Both the position numbers and the translations under genes were made by a program. 64,000 bases of DNA, from contig JBDKVA010000020.1 of NCBI GenBank assembly GCA_039679375.1, positions 1 to 64,000 of the forward strand, written 5' to 3'. Every line of letters starts with the position of its first letter. Positions within the stretch are counted from its first letter, which is position 1. Of the stretch, positions 1 through 7,472 are shown piece by piece. The notes under the pieces are model-generated. The model was not told the origin of the DNA and searched no databases. It was given only the letters and a program-made list of their open reading frames with translations. The stretch comes from JBDKVA01 sp039679375. Lineage in GTDB: Bacteria > Bacillota > Clostridia > Acetivibrionales > DTU013.

Positions 1-15
1 GTCTACCAAAGGAAA

Positions 16-1170
16 ATGGGATTCTTGGATTGCCGTGAACTCGGTATCGGCAGGGACGACAGTGTGGACGACCCGGAAGGATGTGTGTTTGCAATAGAGC
101 TTGCACCGGGTGGGTTCGACAAAACAAATAAGCTGCTCAGTTATGCTTATTATGATTTTACAAAGATTGAACAATTACATATAAAGCCTGAAACACTGAC
201 GTTCGTTTTAAGTAAATTGATTGGTGCGATCATAATCCGTGCCGATTACCAAATCAAGCAATTACAAGGCGGAACGTTAGGTGACGTGAGACTTGTCACG
301 GGTATGGCCGAAACTGTTGACGGCGTTGAACTGCCGTATAAAGTTGTTTTGAAGGTACAGAAAAAATGGGAACGGCCTGGCGACGAGGGTTCATGGCGCA
401 GGGAATATGACCTTTATGTATCGGATTTCAACACAATTTTCTCTAATTCGTTCCGCTGGCCTGAGTGTTATCATGCCGAGATAACCGATGATGAAACTCA
501 TATATGGATGGAGTATATCGACGGTATATCAGGCAATGACCTCACAATCGAAATGCTCGAACACACGGCGGCGGAGTTGGGACGCTTTCAGGGCAGGCTT
601 TATCAGCGGCCTGAGCTTTTAAGAAACATCCCCTGCCTCGGAGATACCGGTTTTATGGAAAGGGAATACGGGCAATGGAAGCCGGAGACGGTAGAATACC
701 GCTATCTGTATTCCGATGAATGTACCGTCCCGGGGCATCTGCGCCGGATGCTCATCGATACACAACAACAAGCGAAAACGATATTTGCAAACATGAAGCG
801 CCTGCCTGCCGTATTGTGCCATCGGGACTTCTGGATTGAAAACATATTTTTATCAGGCGGAAAAATCATACTTATTGACTGGGATTGCGCAGGATGGGGC
901 TTTATGGGTGAGGATATAGCAAGCCTTATCGTCGACGATACGGATATCGAATATCTGGACGAATACTATCGAAGGCTTATTCCGGCTTATTACAAGGGCA
1001 TTTCGGAATATATGGATGCCCCGCCGATTGAAAATTTATATATACGGGAAATGATTATTATTAAATTCGGTTACAGGATATTACAGAAATACATGTTTTC
1101 ACAGTCATCCGACATAAAGAATCAACAGATAAGCGCGCTCCAAAAAATCTATGAAATGAAGGATGTGTAG
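16..1170 (+). CDS. APH/choline-kinase-like phosphotransferase
   Basis: Probably an ATP-dependent small-molecule phosphotransferase of the protein-kinase-like APH superfamily, acting in the cytosol. The 384-residue product carries the catalytic-loop pattern HxDxxxxN as HRDFWIENIF (about residues 272-281) and a metal-binding DFG equivalent as LIDWDCAGWG (about 286-297). A nucleotide-binding N-lobe with a VVLKVQ lysine lies near residues 109-114. About 80 residues precede the recognisable kinase N-lobe and look unlike the family. The first ATG is only 15 bases from the window edge and its Shine-Dalgarno match is very close to it, so the true start could be upstream. Substrate cannot be read from sequence. 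It is the first of several resistance-like genes on this strand. Family assignment is confident, substrate is not. Confidence 0.8.
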   Translation: MGFLDCRELGIGRDDSVDDPEGCVFAIELAPGGFDKTNKLLSYAYYDFTKIEQLHIKPETLTFVLSKLIGAIIIRADYQIKQLQGGTLGDVRLVTGMAETVDGVELPYKVVLKVQKKWERPGDEGSWRREYDLYVSDFNTIFSNSFRWPECYHAEITDDETHIWMEYIDGISGNDLTIEMLEHTAAELGRFQGRLYQRPELLRNIPCLGDTGFMEREYGQWKPETVEYRYLYSDECTVPGHLRRMLIDTQQQAKTIFANMKRLPAVLCHRDFWIENIFLSGGKIILIDWDCAGWGFMGEDIASLIVDDTDIEYLDEYYRRLIPAYYKGISEYMDAPPIENLYIREMIIIKFGYRILQKYMFSQSSDIKNQQISALQKIYEMKDV

Positions 1171-1253
1171 TATGCCAAACAATGTTCAGATATTTACATT
1201 TATTTTATGATGGGAGTTGGAAACTATTAAATTCTTTCAGAGGATGATTTCAT

Positions 1254-1310
1254 ATGAAAAACACAGTATTTGACACCTTTAATAAAAACAGGAGGGTGAC
1301 TATACTTTAG
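1254..1310 (+). CDS. possible 18-aa leader peptide upstream of GNAT-methyltransferase gene
   Basis: A short ORF (ATG ... TAG, product beginning MKNTVFDTF and ending NRRVTIL) has an AGAGG box about 10 bases upstream and ends 26 bases before the next gene. Its last codons form one arm of a short stem: CAGGAG at 1289-1294 can pair with CTCCTG at 1313-1318. This resembles the leader-peptide layout of inducible resistance genes, but the stem is short and no terminator U-tract follows. Coding status is inferred only. Confidence 0.35.
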   Translation: MKNTVFDTFNKNRRVTIL

Positions 1311-1336
1311 CTCTCCTGCAATACGGAGGAAATAGA

Positions 1337-2623
1337 ATGTACATTCAACAAAACAATTTAGTCATTCGCAATGCGACAAAAGAGGATGCGCCGATTCTTG
1401 GCAAGTGGTGGCGTAACGGCGAAGTGATGGCACACGCTGGTTTCCCGAATGGATTGGACACCACGGATGAGCAAATTGCATCCGAGCTTTCAGCAGATAC
1501 CGATGATACCTGCCGCCGACTGATAATAGAGGTGAATGGGCATCCTGTTGGCGAAATGAACTACCGTAACAAGGGTAATCTCACTGCAGAGATAGGTATA
1601 AAAATCTGTGAGAGTTCTGAACAAGAAAAGGGTTATGGCACAAGGCTTCTGAGCATGCTTACCAACGCGCTGCTATGCAAACAGGGGTACGTAAAAATAA
1701 TCCTTGATACAAACCTGAATAACACACGCGCTCAGCATGTTTATGAAAAGCTCGGATTCAGAAAGCTTCGTATTAATCACAATTCATGGAGCGATCAGCT
1801 TGGTCAGCCGCAGTCATCCGTTGATTATGAGATGACAAAAGCTGACTGGCTGAATGAGTGCAAAAACCATTGGTATGCCTATATCTACGAACAGCAGGTG
1901 ATTCAGGCTGACGAGGTTGCATTTATCCTTGATACTGTTGGAAATGTCTCGAAACGCATTCTTGAGGTTGCCTGCGGTGGCGGAAGGATACTCGCACCAC
2001 TTGCCAGAGCCGGACATATCGTAACAGGCTTTGATTCCGATAAAGCTATGCTTGAACGATGCGAGCTCAAAATCAAGCCATTGAGTAATGCAAACTGTTA
2101 TTATGCCGATGCAGTCACGGAGGATTGGGGCAGGGAGTTTGATGTTGTTGTCCTTGCCGGAAATATCTTGTTGAATATTGTATCGGATATGGATTACAGT
2201 CAGGCGCAGACCTTGTTTATCCGTAAAACGACCGAGGCACTCAAAAACGGTGGACACCTCTATCTTGACTTTGATTGTTATGACCGACCTTCTATGAGTT
2301 CAGAAAATAAGCGGGAATGGGTCTGCTTTAAGGGAATGGATGACAGGGGTACATATGGTAAATACATCGTTGTAAGCGGTGACTACTCAGTTGATACGCG
2401 GATAGACAGAAGCAGCAGACGGTATGAAATAACACCTGTTAACGGTAACACGGAAATTTTTGAAGTTCTGTCTATCAAACACTTTCCAACGCTTTTACAG
2501 GTTCACACATGGCTATCCGATGCTGGTTTTGTCATTGAGCAGGAATTTGGTGGTTACGACCGCCATCCTATAAACGAATCCGAAATCGGAAACCGCGCTA
2601 TTATTTGGGCGAGGAAGAGATAA
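1337..2623 (+). CDS. GNAT acetyltransferase fused to SAM methyltransferase
   Basis: A single 428-residue reading frame joins two enzymes. Residues ~1-168 are a RimJ/RimL-type GNAT N-acetyltransferase: an LVIRNATKEDA start, an acetyl-CoA loop around EKGYGTRLL, and a NTRAQHVYEKLGFRK C-terminal motif. Residues ~185-428 are a class I SAM methyltransferase with motif I ILEVACGGGRIL, an acidic residue after strand 2 (VTGFDSDKAM) and the post-motif DVVVLAGNIL. A good ribosome binding site (CGGAGG) sits 7 bases before the ATG. Each domain is of normal length, so this looks like a functional fusion rather than debris. Substrates are unknown. The setting among aminoglycoside and macrolide resistance-like genes suggests small-molecule modification. 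A palindrome follows the stop codon. Confidence 0.8.
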   Translation: MYIQQNNLVIRNATKEDAPILGKWWRNGEVMAHAGFPNGLDTTDEQIASELSADTDDTCRRLIIEVNGHPVGEMNYRNKGNLTAEIGIKICESSEQEKGYGTRLLSMLTNALLCKQGYVKIILDTNLNNTRAQHVYEKLGFRKLRINHNSWSDQLGQPQSSVDYEMTKADWLNECKNHWYAYIYEQQVIQADEVAFILDTVGNVSKRILEVACGGGRILAPLARAGHIVTGFDSDKAMLERCELKIKPLSNANCYYADAVTEDWGREFDVVVLAGNILLNIVSDMDYSQAQTLFIRKTTEALKNGGHLYLDFDCYDRPSMSSENKREWVCFKGMDDRGTYGKYIVVSGDYSVDTRIDRSSRRYEITPVNGNTEIFEVLSIKHFPTLLQVHTWLSDAGFVIEQEFGGYDRHPINESEIGNRAIIWARKR

Positions 2624-2632
2624 CCTGGTATA

Positions 2633-2673
2633 CGTTTAAGGCAAGGAAGCGATATGTCTCCTTGCCTTAAACG
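2633..2673. terminator. 15-bp perfect inverted repeat between convergent genes
   Basis: Arms 2633-2647 and 2659-2673 (CGTTTAAGGCAAGGA and its complement) enclose an 11-base loop just after the GNAT-methyltransferase stop and before the convergent methyltransferase. There is no U-tract on either side, so it is a weak intrinsic terminator at best, or a 3'-end stabilising hairpin. Confidence 0.55.
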
Positions 2674-2706
2674 ATCAAATGCATGAATACTATAGGCTTA
2701 ACATGG

Positions 2707-3531
2707 TCACTTAGTCGCAACCATACTGAGCCAATGAGGCAACGCTGCCATTGGGTTAGAACGCCAGTCATACATTTGTTCTACCTCCAACTTGTCGTAT
2801 ACTCGCTCATACTCCAAAAGCTTTTGACTAAGAGGTATCCAGTCGGGGTCTTCGTAATTTATCTCAGCATGCATTTCCTCCACGTGGCGCAACATAAGCC
2901 CTGCGTCAAGCATGGCGTTCACGATATCCTGAATGCGCCATCCGAAGGTCACTTCCGTCTCACTTTCAAACGGTCCCGTGTTTGAATAAGGCTTGATAAC
3001 AGTCAACTGCTTAAGATTCTTCCCATCGAACGGGCGGTGAAACGGATGAATCTCGTACATAATGTAAACTGCGCCAGACTTCATTACTCGATGAATACTG
3101 TGATACATGCCTGACAGGTCGTTTATCCAGACATGTACGCCGTTTGAGGTATAGACGAAATCGTATGTATCTGACGGCACATTCTCCAGCGTCATCGTGT
3201 CGGCTTGGATGAAATCAATATCCAAACCACGCCTCTTGGCGACCGTTTCTGCATTTAACAGTTGTTTTTCAGATATATCACAGGAGGTGACGTGCGCTCC
3301 AAGCCGTGCAAATGCGAATACTGCGTGGTTATCGCCGCTCGATGGTACACAGACGCGTTTGCCATCAAGCGAAGGAAAGGCAGCAAGAATTAGCTCCCAT
3401 GTAGTTTTATGAAACGCGCTAGCAGGGTTTTCAAGAATTCGGTGTATTGTTGCGTCGTCGTGCTCCTTCGCGTTATACTGCGCAGCACTGTCATTCCAGC
3501 TATTACGGTTTTTTTCTGCGATTAGATTCAT
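2707..3531 (-). CDS. class I SAM-dependent methyltransferase
   Basis: A 274-residue methyltransferase of the UbiE/ArsM-like Methyltransf_11/25 group. It has motif I as VCVPSSGDNHAVFAFARLG (residues ~60-78), in which the usual glycines are partly replaced. An acidic SAM-ribose contact follows in TSCDISEKQL, and then the motif DFVYTSNGVHVWINDL. The unusual motif I (PSSGDN) is typical of one Firmicutes subgroup, so activity is still likely. The substrate is not identifiable. It is read convergently to the upstream fusion gene and has no close partner on its own strand. The start is supported by an AAGGAG-like box in the bases before the ATG. Confidence 0.75.
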   Translation of the reverse strand: MNLIAEKNRNSWNDSAAQYNAKEHDDATIHRILENPASAFHKTTWELILAAFPSLDGKRVCVPSSGDNHAVFAFARLGAHVTSCDISEKQLLNAETVAKRRGLDIDFIQADTMTLENVPSDTYDFVYTSNGVHVWINDLSGMYHSIHRVMKSGAVYIMYEIHPFHRPFDGKNLKQLTVIKPYSNTGPFESETEVTFGWRIQDIVNAMLDAGLMLRHVEEMHAEINYEDPDWIPLSQKLLEYERVYDKLEVEQMYDWRSNPMAALPHWLSMVATK

Positions 3532-3743
3532 TGAATACCACTCCTTTATAAGTTTATATGTAGCAATAAAAGTTAAAAAGAGAAACGAAACAGTTTATAT
3601 CTCTAAGGTATCGATATGGGGATTGCTGACAACAACATCAATATGATACGGGTTGCGATTGCCTATACCAAAGTGACATTGAAATCATAGATATGTATTC
3701 CGCAGCCAGTAGTTCTTTCGTTCACACATAATGAATTCTTCCC

Positions 3744-4331
3744 TCACAACAAATTAGTCGAAAACTCATTCAAAATATTTTTTGCAAAGCTTTTAGCTCC
3801 GCTCATGGCTTCAGAAGTCTGAAAACTTGCAAGACCGTCCTCATCCCTAACGGAATACATCCCGACATATTTCAGTTTTGAATGTTCACACAGTCTTTTA
3901 ATGCCCATTTCAAAAGGTTCGGCTCCATATGAGCGGTCATATCCGTGTGTGGTAATAACGGCAACACCTTTTCCAGCCCAAAGCGAGCCGCTGCCCTTGC
4001 CGTAAAATTTATTCATTCCGTAATGCCTATCGAGCATTGCCTTCATCTCCGGTGGGCAATACCATGTGTAAATTGGCGTAGCAAGCACAATGACATCTGA
4101 TTTTCTGATTTCATCAACAATAGTCTGCATGTCATCGCACTGAACGCAACCATATTCGTCTGAAACCTGCTGACAGGCATAACAAGCCTTACAGGGTAAG
4201 ATGTTCTTGCTATGTAAGGTTATATAGGATACCTCTGCACCATTTACTTTCAACTCGTCAATAAACGGCTTGCACAACTCGGCGGTGTTGCCGTTTGTGC
4301 GAGGACTGCCCATAAAAATCGTTATTCTCAT
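3744..4331 (-). CDS. NADPH-dependent FMN reductase / flavodoxin-like protein
   Basis: A 195-residue flavodoxin-fold oxidoreductase. It opens with the FMN phosphate loop MRITIFMGSPRTNGNTAEL and has a CKACYACQQ cysteine-rich insert (~residues 43-51) and an ATPIYTWYCPPEMKAMLDR segment, all typical of the NADPH-dependent FMN reductase/iron-sulfur flavoprotein-like group. The start at 4331 was chosen because AAAGGAG lies 10 bases upstream; a longer frame to 4379 lacks one. That Shine-Dalgarno overlaps the end of the preceding acetyltransferase gene, which stops 4 bases upstream, so the two are probably translationally coupled. The role is likely redox detoxification, unproven. Confidence 0.8.
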   Translation of the reverse strand: MRITIFMGSPRTNGNTAELCKPFIDELKVNGAEVSYITLHSKNILPCKACYACQQVSDEYGCVQCDDMQTIVDEIRKSDVIVLATPIYTWYCPPEMKAMLDRHYGMNKFYGKGSGSLWAGKGVAVITTHGYDRSYGAEPFEMGIKRLCEHSKLKYVGMYSVRDEDGLASFQTSEAMSGAKSFAKNILNEFSTNLL

Positions 4332-4335
4332 ACTA

Positions 4336-5268
4336 TCACCACTCCTTTTTCCATAACTCTCTGTTACAAACCGTTTCAAAACCTATACATGTGTAAAACT
4401 CTCTGCCACCGCCGAAGCAATAAGTCGCCCCTAATTTTTTTGTCTTTTTCATTGCTTCTGTGAGGCAAATTGTCGCAAGCCCTAATCTACGATATTTTGG
4501 CACTGTAGCGAGCGGTTCAAGATAGGCATATTTATTTTGTGCGTCAAACCACATCCCCAACGCACAGGCATATTTACCATTTGACGCAACGGCAATGGTC
4601 ATAAGATTTAAATCGGCATGTGGTGCATTACAACACTTAATATTACCGTCGATGTTTTCATCAGGAAGTATTTCATCATTATCAAAGCCACGCCAAAAGC
4701 ATTCAGCGAGCTTAGCGTAATCAACATTAATTCCATCAATGATTGTAAAGCCATCAGGCAAGCTTCGTTCGACGAACGGCTTATCATAACTGAAAATCTT
4801 AACCGGTTCACTATGAACCAATGAATATCCACGTGAAGCCAGTAATTCCTGCTTATTTTTTTCTTTATCGGTAATCCAGACCTGCAAATTATGTTTGTCA
4901 TCTTTTGTGACCGACAGTTCATGCTCAGCCCATGCTAAAAGCTCCGGTAAAAGAAATTCGTAAGATTCTGACGTATGCAGGTGGCATATACCCATTTTCA
5001 TTTCATAACAAGCAACACCGACGATTTTACCGTTATCCTCCCAAAGCCCGAAGTGATCCGAACGCAAATAATCAAACCGTCGCAAGTGGTGAGCATACTC
5101 AAAATACTGTGGCAGCAGATGGCTGTTCAATGTTTCCTTATTGTATGTATCGGTTAAGAACTTATGTACTCGCTCGAAATCTGCAAACAATTTATACCTT
5201 CTCTGAGTTATGTTCATTCTCTTACTCTCATTAAAATTGCCGCACCGATTGTTTCTATTCTCTGTCAT
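4336..5268 (-). CDS. GNAT family N-acetyltransferase (tandem-type, 310 aa)
   Basis: The protein has a degenerate N-terminal half and a C-terminal GNAT domain. The acetyl-CoA binding segment is LEPLATVPKYRRLGLATICL (motif A, RxxGLA) at about residues 250-269. It is followed by GGGREFYTCIGFETV, the conserved Tyr/GF region. Start 5268 was chosen for its strong AAGGAGG box 8 bases upstream; the open frame runs further but without such a signal. It lies 4 bases upstream of the FMN reductase gene, forming a two-gene operon. A leader hairpin with U-tract and a short upstream ORF precede it. Substrate unknown. Confidence 0.8.
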   Translation of the reverse strand: MTENRNNRCGNFNESKRMNITQRRYKLFADFERVHKFLTDTYNKETLNSHLLPQYFEYAHHLRRFDYLRSDHFGLWEDNGKIVGVACYEMKMGICHLHTSESYEFLLPELLAWAEHELSVTKDDKHNLQVWITDKEKNKQELLASRGYSLVHSEPVKIFSYDKPFVERSLPDGFTIIDGINVDYAKLAECFWRGFDNDEILPDENIDGNIKCCNAPHADLNLMTIAVASNGKYACALGMWFDAQNKYAYLEPLATVPKYRRLGLATICLTEAMKKTKKLGATYCFGGGREFYTCIGFETVCNRELWKKEW

Positions 5269-5281
5269 AATGTAATCCTCC

Positions 5282-5401
5282 TTATAATGTAGCCAAAAAG
5301 GCTTCCAGTTCATCGAAGCTATTGAATTCATGGATAGCGACGCCGTTTGTCCTCAAGAGTTTCTCCTCCAATATAAAAAAATAACTCCATTTTCGAAACA
5401 T
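5282..5401 (-). CDS. possible upstream ORF in the acetyltransferase leader
   Basis: A short open frame ends 13 bases before the acetyltransferase start. Read from TTG at 5356 it gives 24 residues with a GGAGGAG box 6 bases upstream (product LRTNGVAIHEFNSF then DELEAFLATL). Read from ATG at 5401 it gives 39. It could be a regulatory leader peptide; the ending also resembles the extreme C-terminus of class V aminotransferases, so it may be a gene remnant. Neither reading is secure. Confidence 0.3.
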   Translation of the reverse strand: MFRKWSYFFILEEKLLRTNGVAIHEFNSFDELEAFLATL

Positions 5402-5426
5402 AATCTCATGTCATCGAGAATGGAGT
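5384..5426 (-). terminator. leader attenuator-type hairpin with U-tract
   Basis: On the minus strand the arms 5426-5415 and 5395-5384 form a 12-bp stem with one G-U pair and a 19-base loop, followed by TTATTTTTTTAT. This is an intrinsic terminator placed about 115 bases upstream of the acetyltransferase start, with no complete gene close upstream, so premature termination (attenuation) is plausible. Just upstream the transcript contains GTAACGCGGC, loosely reminiscent of the T-box core, but the full TGGNACCGCG element is absent. Confidence 0.55.
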
Positions 5427-5673
5427 AGCTCTTTGCCGCGTTACTAAAAAATGTAGAACACCTTTTGGCACAAATATAGCGTGGCAATGATTAACCGGGA
5501 TATCCGGCAAGCCAATATAAATTGGCCTGTAACCCCAAATTTCGATAACACATTAAAGCCTATTGAAAACAAGCTTTAATAAATGCCATCTGAAAATTGC
5601 GATTACTTTAAAATCATCGTCACGCCACCATCAATGTTATTTTTACATATCATACCATAAATTTTTGAACTTT

Positions 5674-5890
5674 TCAATGGAATAAAGAAAATGATCCGGC
5701 ATCTGAAGTTTGCCCTGATATTCTTACATATTCGTTTGCTTTTTCATTAGGATAATACTCAGGCCATTTTTATATATCCGCTTAGGAGTTTTTTTGTGTA
5801 GTGAAACTCCAAGCCACTTGCCTTTGAATAAGTAGCCCGTGTGTTTTCCTTGCCGCATAACTTTAGCAGATTTTTTTCATTGATTGCCAT
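5674..5890 (-). pseudogene. small hypothetical gene with a +1 frameshift
   Basis: An ATG at 5890, with GGGAG upstream and only 14 bases after the acetyltransferase stop, starts MAINEKNLLKLC and stops at 5759. The reading continues naturally one frame over as WPEYYPNEKANEYVRISG to a stop at 5674. Joining the two gives about 72 residues; the total length (217 bases) is one base more than a whole number of codons, so a single-base insertion, or a sequencing error, explains it. No family is recognised. It would be the second gene of the acetyltransferase transcript. Confidence 0.5.
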
Positions 5891-5903
5891 ATAAGTCTTC
5901 TCC

Positions 5904-6635
5904 CTAGTTCTTTTCACATGAAATCTTATATATCATGTCGGCCATTTCTGTTTCAACAACAAATGCCAAGGCTTTAAGTGCTTTTATAGTTTTAAGGTCT
6001 TCTGTCATGATATATAAATTTTCGCTGCCTGGCTTCAGCTTTGCCTTAATAGATGACAAAACATTGAGAATATCAGAACCTGGATTTGCGAGTATAAAGT
6101 CTTTACAGCCTCCGACCTGATAATTGAACCGGCCTGTCCCGACATTATGTCCATTAAAAACAAACGACACAGGATAATTTTTCCCTTCTCCTGCTTGAAC
6201 GAAATCAACAGATGAAGGTTCAGGGAGGTATTGAACAGGAACTGCATATCGATTTTTGTAGCCATAAACTTCAAAGCCCTTTTTTATATAGAGATTATAT
6301 GCCGGTGCATTGTTAGTTCTGACTGTTAAGGTGACGCAGGGCGATTTTTTCATCTCGGCAAAGTCGATAACCTTATCAACAAGTAATCCGCCAATCCCGG
6401 CTTTTCGGAATTGCGAATCTACTTCTATTCTACCTAGGTGAATCCTGCTTTCATGGGTTATTGCGTTAACAAATCCAGCAAGGTTGCCATTCACTCTGGC
6501 AGTCCAAAAATCGCCTTGGACAATTTCGTTAAATTGTATTTCATTGTACGGCTCGGAAGGGAAGCATTCACTTTCAAGAAAATAAAACTCATTAAAGCTC
6601 AATGCCTCATCATTTTTAATTATTATACACTGCAT
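5904..6635 (-). CDS. GNAT family N-acetyltransferase with C-terminal extension
   Basis: A 243-residue protein whose first ~135 residues are a GNAT domain. The acetyl-CoA loop is RIEVDSQFRKAGIGGLLVDK (Q/RxxGxG/A) at ~residues 71-90, followed by NAPAYNLYIKKGFEVYGYKN. The last ~110 residues are a second, poorly conserved segment perhaps equivalent to a degenerate GNAT repeat. GAAAGGAG lies 7-8 bases before the ATG. The gene is preceded by ~400 bases of leader containing a consensus promoter, an internal terminator hairpin and up to three short ORFs. That is the architecture of antibiotic-inducible resistance genes. Substrate unknown; drug acetylation is inference from the leader and neighbours. 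Confidence 0.8.
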   Translation of the reverse strand: MQCIIIKNDEALSFNEFYFLESECFPSEPYNEIQFNEIVQGDFWTARVNGNLAGFVNAITHESRIHLGRIEVDSQFRKAGIGGLLVDKVIDFAEMKKSPCVTLTVRTNNAPAYNLYIKKGFEVYGYKNRYAVPVQYLPEPSSVDFVQAGEGKNYPVSFVFNGHNVGTGRFNYQVGGCKDFILANPGSDILNVLSSIKAKLKPGSENLYIMTEDLKTIKALKALAFVVETEMADMIYKISCEKN

Positions 6636-6640
6636 TATTT

Positions 6641-6724
6641 TTACTCCTTTCTCGAAATGCTTATTAAGTGGGTAGAAAGCCCCAATATGCTTCTTTCTTT
6701 TTCACACATACGCACAATACGCAT
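6641..6724 (-). CDS. upstream ORF 3 of the GNAT leader (27 codons)
   Basis: ATG at 6724 begins MRIVRMCEKERSILGL; the stop codon at 6641-6643 overlaps the region just after the Shine-Dalgarno of the acetyltransferase, whose start is 5 bases further on. That placement would couple translation of the two. It overlaps upstream ORF 2 in another frame. Coding is inferred from position only. Confidence 0.35.
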   Translation of the reverse strand: MRIVRMCEKERSILGLSTHLISISRKE

Positions 6725-6752
6725 GATGCTTTCCCTTTTCAATGGTTTTCAT
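6702..6752 (-). CDS. upstream ORF 2 of the GNAT leader (16 codons)
   Basis: Encodes MKTIEKGKHHAYCAYV. It has the strongest ribosome binding site of the leader (AAAGGAGG, 8 bases before the ATG). It lies directly after the terminator hairpin, so it is translated only when transcription reads through. A short peptide with such a good initiation site suggests a regulatory uORF in which ribosome stalling could expose or hide the downstream site. Confidence 0.5.
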   Translation of the reverse strand: MKTIEKGKHHAYCAYV

Positions 6753-6781
6753 AGCGGAATCCTCCTTTTTAACAAAATAAA

Positions 6782-6825
6782 AACGGTTAAAAGCTTTTCA
6801 GGTTTCCCTTTTGCTTTTAACCGTT
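6782..6825 (-). terminator. attenuator hairpin in the GNAT leader
   Basis: Perfect 13-bp arms at 6825-6813 and 6794-6782 (AACGGTTAAAAGC) with an 18-base loop. On the minus strand the hairpin runs directly into TTTTATTTTG, giving a standard intrinsic terminator. It lies after the promoter and upstream ORF 1 but before upstream ORF 2 and the acetyltransferase, so it must be bypassed for expression. Confidence 0.75.
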
Positions 6826-6861
6826 ATTTTCGTAATTTTTTCCATATCGCTATAAAATCAA

Positions 6862-6951
6862 TTATGAGTATAACAGCAAAAGCTCGTTGCTAAGCTGGGC
6901 TACGAGTCGTTCGCGCTGAATATTCATAATGATCACATTATTATAAATCAT
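6862..6951 (-). CDS. upstream ORF 1 of the GNAT leader (29 codons)
   Basis: ATG at 6951 lies about 38 bases after the predicted -10 box, with GAGGAGG 12 bases upstream. The peptide begins MIYNNVIIMNIQRERL and ends in NELLLLYS. A perfect 10-bp inverted repeat (GCAAAAGCTC at 6964-6955, complement at 6885-6876 in plus-strand coordinates) pairs the start region with the end of this ORF. Ribosome position on the ORF would therefore decide whether the long-range stem forms. A regulatory role is inferred. Confidence 0.5.
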   Translation of the reverse strand: MIYNNVIIMNIQRERLVAQLSNELLLLYS

Positions 6952-6987
6952 AGTGAGCTTTTGCCTCCTCTTTACAGAATTTTACTT

Positions 6988-7016
6988 AGTATAGCATGGC
7001 AAATGGACTCTGTCAA
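6988..7016 (-). promoter_or_regulatory. consensus sigma-A promoter for the GNAT gene
   Basis: On the minus strand TTGACA (7016-7011), a 17-base spacer and TATACT (6993-6988) make a near-perfect housekeeping promoter. It drives the leader with upstream ORFs 1-3 and the acetyltransferase ending at 5904. Confidence 0.8.
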
Positions 7017-7046
7017 ATTCGGATTTTTCTTTTACATCTACTAACA

Positions 7047-7413
7047 CTACCTAATCCCACCTGCATACTGCAGGTTTTCTTTTATCCACCCATCGAAATA
7101 CTCGGTTATTCCCTCAAGGAGGGCGCTTCGCATATCAGGCAGATCATGAAATGCGGCAAGATATTCGGTGAGGTATAGAAAGAAGTTATGATAGCAGTAA
7201 AACGCCAATCTATCGGGCTTCAAGGTGTACGCTATACCGTTTTGCCGTAAAGCTTCATGGAATGCATCCATCGCCCAGCTCCAATGCATACAAAACCAGG
7301 CGTCGCGTTCAGGAGGGGCGAGTTTTGGTTCATCCCAGTCGAACATATGCCTTGCAAATAAAATCAAGCAAACGGGTTTTGTAAACGGCATCCCGTTGAA
7401 TTTTACCGTACAT
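7047..7413 (-). pseudogene. C-terminal remnant of an APH(9)/SpcN-like phosphotransferase
   Basis: An open frame of 114 codons contains FDWDEPKLAPPERDAWF, the C-terminal metal-binding and ERD region of the spectinomycin-type phosphotransferase subgroup, then about 90 residues of C-lobe. The N-lobe and the catalytic HxD loop are missing. A frame with a good GGAGG box starting at 7413 (MYGKIQRDAVYKTR) runs to a stop within the DWD coding region in another register, so a frameshift or deletion joined two parts. It is almost certainly non-functional as a kinase. Confidence 0.65.
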
Positions 7414-7472
7414 GCTTTACCTCCTTGCCGATTGTTTAGGATTTATACATCCAGCATTGTGCGTTATTCATT

